This document shows, in pieces, positions 57,718 to 64,000 of a DNA stretch of 64,000 nt. A program made the translations under genes and the position numbers. A model generated the notes under the pieces. It was not told the origin of the DNA. It made no database searches and saw nothing but the letters and a program-made list of their open reading frames with translations. The stretch is from Tanypteryx hageni. Lineage: Eukaryota; Arthropoda; Insecta; Odonata; Petaluridae. The stretch lies in the NCBI GenBank assembly GCA_028673005.1, contig CM054115.1, positions 52,651,738-52,715,737 on the forward strand, written 5' to 3'. Within the stretch, counting starts at the first letter, position 1. Each line of letters opens with the position of its first letter.

Positions 57718-58258
57718 ATTATACCTAAGGTGACCATTTACTGAAAGACAAAATACAGGACATATTTAGTTATGTCCTGTATTTTGACTTGAAAATGCAG
57801 GACATCAAATGTTATTGCAACGAGATTAGCTTTTTAAAACTAAGATTATAAAACTAAATTAATCAGATTGATTAAAATAATTAATTTATTATAAGTAGTA
57901 TTTTTAAATTAAAATCTCAACTCTCTATAAAAATCAAAATCACGTTAGTAGTATTACAAACTGAAGGATACAAAGTCATAAGTAAAACCTTATATTTTAA
58001 TAAATGAGTAGTTTTGTTTGGAAAATTGAGTTATTAAAAGAAATGAATCATATTTATTAAAATAATTAATTTATTCTAAGTAGTATTTTAAAACTAAAAC
58101 AAATCCTTAACTCTATAAAAATAAAAAAATATCACATTAACAAAAATACAAACTGTTACAAAGGCATAAGTAAAACCTGATATTATGTTACATGAGCACA
58201 ATTTTATTTGCAAAACTGAGCTCTTAATTAAATCCATTGGCCAATAAATAAACAAATA

Positions 58259-60876
58259 TTATTTTCTGTATTTATCCACTGAATGTATTCTTTTTAAAAT
58301 ATCTTCTTGTTCTTGTAGAAGATTATAAAATTCAGTAAAGCTAAGGCTATAATTGCATTTTGTAATCAATATTGATTTTATGGGGTCAATTTTAAATTGA
58401 GTTTTTTCACTTGTCCAAAGATCATTCATTATTGAAAAAACTCTTTCTGTTGCCGCATTTGATCCAGGTAAACGTAAGGCAAAATCTACTATCATTAATA
58501 TGTTTTTATATGATATTTCAATAGAGTCAAAATGAGTAAATATTTCAACCCATTTTTTGTCAATGGGTGTTTCATTATCCTTCCAAACAGCAATCTTCTC
58601 TATTGTAGCATAATTTTTCAAACAAGTTATCTCATAAAATAGTTCTGTATCATCAATATTTAAATCTGCTTTTTTAATTTAAATAAAATCAAAACATTTC
58701 TCAATTTGGGACCAGTCTGGAATTCTTCAAAGAAGAATCCATACAAAAATTCTTAGGTTCGCTGGTCCAAGTATTCCACACACACGTATAGTAAAAGGAG
58801 ATCACTTGATTTTTAAATTTATTGACGTCAATAACACCTTCCTTTTCCAAATCAAAAATCATTTTTCGGTTCTTGTGTGTTCTTCAGAATATTTAATTAT
58901 GAAATCTTGTTTGCTTTAAATTGTGTATAACTACAATTGTTGCATATTTGTATCTAATTTTGTTATTGTAATGTTGCGCCTACCACTTAATCCAACACGG
59001 GGAGAGGAAATAGAACGACTCCAACCCCCAACCACTTAACCCAACCCGGGAGGATGCGGGGGTTTGAGGGGGCGGCAGCCCCCTTTATCGACTGCAACAA
59101 AACCTTGATGCGGGAGTTTAAGGGGAAGAGGAGTTTGCAAAACAATTCCTCCACGTTCACATTTGCCCTCTCCATATGGTAGCCAACCCCCAACCCAACC
59201 CTATGGAGAGTTCAAATGTGAACGTGGAGGAATTGTTTTGCAAACCCCTCTTCCTCTTAAACTCCTGCATCAAGGTTTTGTTGCAGTCGATAAAGGGGGC
59301 TGCCGCTCCCTTAAACCCACGCATTTCTCCACGTTCACATTTGCACTCTCCATAGGGTTGGGTTAGGGGTTGGCTTGATTTTCTTTGCGCGTTCACATTT
59401 GTACTCTCCATCGGGTTGTGTTGGGGGTTGGGTTGGTTTTCCTTCCACGATCACATTTGCTCTCTCCATCGGGATGGTTTTTTTGTTTTTATTTTGGTTG
59501 TTAGGTTTGTAAGAAAGTGTATTCTGAATTCATTATATAAGGGTATAAATCTTATTGATTTAAATAGAAACTACAACGATAGATTTATTAATTTAAATAG
59601 AAATAACAACAATATATTTTTTTTTAAACAAGTCAGATGATATAATAAAAACGGGGCGGATAACACAAAGATCCCATTTTTCTGACATTAGCAGGTAAGA
59701 AAATTTCTCTTTGTCGTTCCATTAATTTCAATTTCAAGTTTATTAAAATGCTTGCTACTTCTGGCATTGAGACATTTTCCGATTCAATTTGAAGTATGCA
59801 GGTTTGAAATTTTGAGGCCTGACTCTTGACAAAATAAAGCCAAACTTCAGCAGATGCATCCTCAAAAAATGTTTTCAAAATCTTGGGACATCTTTCTTGG
59901 GATAGAAAAAAAGTTTTCAATGGTTGGAACAGTCTCAATACACTGCTGGTGTCAGTGCCAACCACCTGGTTTTACTAAAACCAACTAGTTTTTGGTAATC
60001 AACATCTACAAAATTACATATTTCCTTTAACTGTTCCACTCGCACTGTGTAAATATAAAAGAATGAGTAGATTTTCACAATACAATGTCTATAGAGAGAG
60101 AGTCTGCTGCAGATTGTATACAGTTATTTAGGACGTGTCCAGCACAGTTTACACCAATTAAATTTGTACCCAGTGATTGCTGCTGTTGCATTTTACAGAA
60201 CACATTATTTTGCCTTCTTCTTGACACTCCTCCAAAATTACAATTCGTGTTATCAGCACATGAAGCTAACAGTTTGTTTGCCACTTGATAATTTACTAAT
60301 GTTTTCTGCATATCAGTTAAGAGAATGTCTGAAGTTTCACTATCCAGCTGCTTCAATTCCATAATTTTCACTTTTACACCGCAATTTAGCAAGAAATATC
60401 TAACCAAAATTTGTATACTACTATGGTTAGAGCAATCCAAATACACAGAAATATAATTTGTGAGTGCCAGGTCCAAACAACTGCCTCACTTTTAGTTCTA
60501 GCAGACGAAAATTTTTCATCAAAACACTTTTGAATAAGTTTAGATGTGCCGTCAGTAGAACAAGTGATTATGTACAACTGTATGATAGGCCCAAGTTCCT
60601 TCAATCACAGCTAAATTTCGTTCTTTGTTCTTTTCGCATACATGACGTCACCAATTTTGTTGACGAAATCGCAATATTACTTTTCTTATGTCTCAGCGTT
60701 TTTAAATGCTGAATAATGTCTGACCTTCCACCGTTAGCCACTGAAAATGTTTTAAAACACTTCTCACATTTAACATCACTGCTGGAAATAGTTTTCTTAA
60801 TGTAGGGATATTCCTTTTGTAAATCGCTATTGAAAACACATTTTCTCTTCGGGAGAATTTTTAGAAACATATACAC
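58259..60876 (-). pseudogene. hAT transposase, broken
   Basis: Minus strand, N- to C-terminal. A zinc-finger segment CEKCFKTFSVANGGRSDIIQ then HLKTLRH (60.7-60.8 kb; C-x2-C and H-x5-H, BED-like). A KCFDEKFSSARTKSEAVV segment (60.5 kb). The RNase-H-like core with SVYLDCSNHSSIQILVRYF (first catalytic Asp in this box), SCADNTNCNFGG (second Asp) and NCAGHVLNNCIQSAADSLS (60.1-60.4 kb). A helical middle (59.63-59.97 kb). The C-terminal dimerisation region LRLPGSNAATERVFSIMNDL with the last acidic residue (E) (58.26-58.62 kb). Several frame changes and stops separate these, and a 0.5-kb insert lies between middle and C-terminus. Confidence 0.9.
58977..59482. repeat. G-rich foldback plus 58-bp tandem repeat inside the hAT
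   Basis: A GC-rich island in an AT-rich element. 59073-59183 and 59202-59313 form inverted arms of about 110 bp (ggcggcagccccctttatcg to ctctccata). From 59329 a 58-bp unit (acgttcacatttg, ctctccat, gggttgggttaggggttgg) repeats about 2.7 times. The G-runs at 59355-59373 and 59421-59435 meet the usual G-quadruplex pattern. Probably a nested insertion, or captured foreign sequence, since hAT coding parts lie on both sides. Confidence 0.7.
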
Positions 60877-61227
60877 TTAAATAAATGTGCTGATATGCCA
60901 ATCAACCTTCAGATGTTTCGCAATCAGAATAACTTGGTTTGCAATCGATATTATTCGATATATTCCTATTGAAATAGGAACGAGAACTTTAATTTTGAAC
61001 TAAATCGATAATGCCATATGAAAAGTTGTTGCAATGTTTGTATTACAGCAATTAATCTGTTAAAAAAATTTTGTTAGAAAATACAGGACTTGTACGGGAC
61101 AGTTAATGAAATACAGGACATTTGAACGTCCTGTATAATAATTTAATATATAAGGGACAAGGTCCTAAAATACAGGACTGTCCCATAAAATGCAGGACGG
61201 ATGGTCACCTTAATTATACCCCAATAG

Positions 61228-61442
61228 CTGTGGCGGATCCAAGGGAGGGTCTATCGCCTACCTCCCCTCTTGGATAGCCCTAATGCTCTCTACTCCGTGC
61301 ATTCTTAAATTCATTCCGGGCAAAATTCCTTGATCTTGCGCCGCAGATTAAGCCCGTACGGCAAGAAAAAGAAAGAAGCGGATTCAAGAGGGGAAGGGGC
61401 GATCGCCCCCACCCCCTTAGGAAGTTTCTGGATCCGCCCCTG
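61228..61442. mobile_element. hAT-type MITE, 215 bp, directly beside the 57.7-kb hAT
   Basis: Perfect 8-bp TSD cccaatag (61220-61227 and 61443-61450). Ends ctgtggcggatccaagg and, inverted, caggggcggatccagaa, then complementary gcgatcgcc-type blocks. Its left TSD overlaps the right TSD of the large hAT by one base. Confidence 0.85.
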
Positions 61443-61450
61443 CCCAATAG

Positions 61451-61900
61451 ACGTTACAATTTCGTTGCAGGCAATACTTCTTCCATAAAACAACATTATG
61501 TTTAATACGCGAAGTTGTAGTCGCTGTATAAACTTAGAGTGATCCTGTTAACCAGTGGTTCCAAAACTGCGTGCCGTGGGCTCTGGGGTGTCAGGGGTAC
61601 TGCGAAATACATCCTTATATAATAATTCTCAAGTGTCTGTCTGTCACGGTACTTTTGGACATTTCACAATGGAATTAAACTTTTACAATCGTTTTAGTTT
61701 TAGTAGGCCCTGTAAGAAGTTAAAATCAGTTGTGGAAACTTAAAAGAACGTGATTTTTTGTGAGTTTCTCTACGATAGTGTGCAACGATAATCATTGGAA
61801 TTAAGGTAAGATAGATTTGAAATTTTTTCTCCTTTGAATATACCGTGATATAAGACTAACATTGAGTAACTGTGTGACATTTTGACGACGGTATTACGTA
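61451..61900. other. Unassigned DNA with one solo hAT-type end
   Basis: At 61552 cagtggttccaaaactgcgt resembles the ends of 52178 and 39043 but no partner end was found. The tctcaagtgtctgtctgtc motif at 61627 is shared with the 34-kb repeat. Confidence 0.4.
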
Positions 61901-61908
61901 CTCTAATA

Positions 61909-62347
61909 CAGCGTTTCCCAACCGGAGGTTCGCGTACCCCTTGGGATTCGCGAGAAAATTTGGTAATGGCGTCTTTTTCACTTTCTTGGTTCTACAATTC
62001 TTGCCAATATTTCACTTTCTTTCAAATTAGTTGCATGGTCTTATTTTCAATTTTTCTTATGCTTCAAGAATTATATTTGAATTTTACAGGGTACTAACTA
62101 GAAACTGAAGACAATATCAGAGACTCTGATTTTATTGTAAACGTTTACATACTCTGTGCTATATAAACTTTTTATTTTTCATGAATTAAACGCGTTAAAA
62201 AAGATTTGTTTTTACAAAATTTACTCTCCATTATGAGGGGTTCGCCGCCAAAACTGTTGACGAAGATAAAAGTGTAATCCAAGGGGTTTGCGACGAGAAA
62301 TAGGTTAGCTCAAGGGGTTCGCGAAGTGACAAAGTTGAGGACCGCTG
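61909..62347. mobile_element. hAT-type MITE, 439 bp, perfect TSD
   Basis: Perfect 8-bp TSD ctctaata (61901-61908 and 62348-62355). Ends cagcgtttcccaaccggagg and, inverted, cagcggtcctcaactttgtc, both followed by ttcgcg...cccctt. No coding capacity. Confidence 0.9.
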
Positions 62348-62355
62348 CTCTAATA

Positions 62356-63408
62356 CATTGCTGTAAAATCACAGAAAATGAAAAAATGCATGCATGCATT
62401 TCCTCTCTAAGTTAATTTTTTATCGCGCAGACTTCTGACCGACTTAACAAAATTTTGCACGGGCACCACTGAAATGATGTGGTAAGATTAATACAAATTA
62501 ATTGCAAGCGTAGCTGCAACGGGCTGCTAGTTGTTAATTAAATCACGATTTGGAAATGATTTTACTTCATCAGGACAATAGTTCTTACTCTGATGAACCA
62601 ATCTTGATGTAGTATCGAAAAATTAATGCGCCTAAACCTCCATGTATAAAGTTGCAAGGTTGTTTCAAGATGTTTGCCCTTCACTGTTTTTCCGCCATTC
62701 CGCTTGCTTTTCGGCTCAAGAAGAAACATCTCCATTTACTCTGCGTCATTTACTTCTCCCATTTTTCTCCTTTAATGTCCTTAGAGAGAGAGAGCAAACA
62801 TTACACCCCATGGATTTTTTTACATCAGTTGGTATGCACCAATCTTCTTTGCGGGTCGTGAATCGGAAGAAGCCATTATCATTTTCTCTTGCTCCGCGTG
62901 TTGTAGGGGCTTCTCTCATTCGCTCTCAAAGGTACCAATTTTCTTGTCACCGAGTCGCTTACCTCTACGCGAAAAAAGTTATTGCAAGAGGTAAAAATGT
63001 TGACAGGACCACGTGGGGTCTGGACGCAAGACGGGAAAATAGTTGTCCTGCATGACGGCAGCAGACGGTTTATCTCCACCATGAGAGATTTAGAGGCATT
63101 GAAGCGGGCCTGGCCCTCTCAGAAATCAACTCCGGGGGACGGACGTCGCTAAGTAACCTTACGAGCAAGACTTTGGATTTGCTTAGAAACTGACAAAGAC
63201 CACTACGGCATAATCATTAGGTAACATCTGTCGTGCGTACTTCATTGTGCTACTTGAGTTCCTGTTTTCCACTAACTCCGTTTTTGTCATCGCCTGGCAT
63301 CCCCGTTCCTGCATTTGCTGATTCTCGGCTGTTTTCCGTGTTCCTGAGAGAAGAAAGAAGCTCCCTGTGCGTTCCCGTCCCCCCTTCTTTAGCAGCGAGT
63401 TTCTTTTC
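62356..63408. other. Unassigned DNA
   Basis: At 62590-62620 the plus strand reads CTGATGA, 20 bases, GAAAAATTAATG, a possible further decayed copy of the hairpin-core repeat. A 137-codon frame at 62642-63055 has no recognised motif. Confidence 0.4.
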
Positions 63409-63455
63409 TTTCTTTTCTTTCTTTTTTTTCTCTTTTCTTTCTTTCTTTCCCTCCC
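63409..63455. repeat. Polypyrimidine (CTTT)n tract
   Basis: Mostly TTTC/CTTT units; K/E-rich frames on the minus strand are artefacts. Confidence 0.9.
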
Positions 63456-63477
63456 TTACGTGGCGTCTCAAGTGAAA

Positions 63478-63573
63478 ATTAGTGCCTGTGTATATTAGTG
63501 TCTGTTTATATTAGTGCCTGTGTTTATTAGTGCTTGTGTATATTAGTGCCTGTGTATATTAGTGCCTGTATTT
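63478..63573 (+). repeat. 16-bp tandem repeat
   Basis: Unit attagtgcctgtgtat, six copies with one or two changes each. Confidence 0.9.
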
Positions 63574-64000
63574 ATCTGTCTCCCCTACATCCCTAGTTCT
63601 CCCAAGTTAATTCATTCATAGCCCCTCATTTCTCTAGTGTCAGTTCTCCCCACAGTGTTTTCATTTTCGGTTCTCTCTAGTGCAATTTCTCCCAAAATCT
63701 AATCCAAAGAGCCCCTATTTCCCAGTGCTAGTGCTCCACGTAGTGTTTTATTCCAATCATCTCACCAGTGCAAATAAGTGTCTGTAGTTATCTGTCTCCC
63801 TTCCACCCTTAGTGCTCCCAAAGCCGTTTCCCAATAGCTCTTACTCCACAGTGTTAGTGTTCCACTAAGTGTTTTATTCCACTCACTCGATAAGTTCCTT
63901 TAGCTCTCTAGGGCAGTTCTCATATCCCTACAGTGCAGTGCTCGCGCCTTCCTGTGCTCCTCTGTTTTCCTTTGCAATTAGTTTATAACTTATCCTTTAC
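63574..64000. repeat. Degenerate continuation of the agtgc-type repeat
   Basis: Words agtgctcc, agtgtttta(t)tcca, tctgtctccc and ctcccaaag recur irregularly (for example gtgttttattcca at 63742 and 63869). It looks like a decayed higher-order repeat that started from the same sequence as the 16-bp array. Confidence 0.5.

Larger units (their letters stand above)
57726..61212 (-). mobile_element. hAT transposon, 3487 bp, perfect TSD
   Basis: Perfect 8-bp TSD attatacc (57718-57725 and 61213-61220) and perfect 12-bp TIR taaggtgaccat. Both ends then carry repeated ataca(g)gac words (tacaggacat, tgcaggac), likely subterminal binding sites. It encodes a degraded transposase on the minus strand (58259-60876) and holds a G-rich insert (58977-59482). 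Full length with both ends intact, but the gene is broken, so it could at most move if transposase were supplied by another copy. Confidence 0.95.

Noticed and set aside
59163..59411. Small open frames on both strands in the G-rich insert
   Set aside because: They arise from the inverted and tandem repeats; the two strands encode near mirror versions of each other.
63478..63573. CRISPR-like array
   Set aside because: Units are directly adjacent without spacers; it is a simple tandem repeat, and the window is from a eukaryote.

Overview
The window looks like repeat-rich, non-coding DNA from an animal, most likely an arthropod and perhaps an insect. I found no host protein-coding exon, rRNA or functional tRNA that I would defend. 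What can be recognised is transposon relics: an RTE/CR1-type non-LTR reverse transcriptase, three hAT/hAT-like transposases or their remains, a piggyBac transposase, a possible mariner/SETMAR-type DNA-binding fragment, many non-autonomous elements with clean target-site duplications (TSDs), long (TA)n microsatellites and tRNA-derived repeats. The arthropod call is inference. It rests on the TE mix, on the 37.1 kb repeat that resembles one I remember as common in insect genomes, and on the frequent motif 'CTGATGA-hairpin-GAAA'.

Layout. 0-6.2 kb: (TA)n-bounded foldback and hairpin repeats, then a dead reverse transcriptase on the minus strand, then a 620-bp repeat whose inverted partner lies at 10.1 kb. 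6.2-16.5 kb: mostly featureless, with pyrimidine minisatellites, a pogo-like MITE, an (TTAC)n-tailed repeat and a tRNA-like SINE head. 16.5-22 kb: a nested pile-up consisting of a LINE fragment split by a MITE, an 856-bp hAT MITE, and a 2.7-kb hAT relic whose transposase is split by a pogo-like element and which also holds a tRNA-like foldback. 22-31.5 kb: a MITE with TIRs, a piggyBac relic, hAT MITEs and a (CT)n tract. 31.5-36 kb: almost empty. 36-41.4 kb: Helitron-like hairpin repeats, a perfect 137-bp-arm palindrome, and a 2.4-kb hAT-type element with a second TIR element inside it. 41.4-57.7 kb: scattered MITEs, including one of only 70 bp, and a second tRNA-like foldback. 57.7-62.4 kb: a 3487-bp hAT element with perfect 8-bp TSDs and a broken transposase that carries a G-rich foldback/tandem insert; two further hAT MITEs follow at once. 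62.6-64 kb: polypyrimidine and 16-bp tandem repeats.

Nothing here forms an operon or pathway. What links the features is insertion history. hAT-superfamily elements dominate, with ten cases of matching or near-matching 8-bp TSDs, and (TA)n tracts repeatedly mark the ends of foldback and hairpin elements. The most unusual items are the head-to-head tRNA-Gly-like foldbacks (21.3 and 55.6 kb), the (TA)n-bracketed palindromes (2.1 and 38.0 kb), the recurrent hammerhead-like core motif, and the G-rich insert inside the 57.7 kb hAT.
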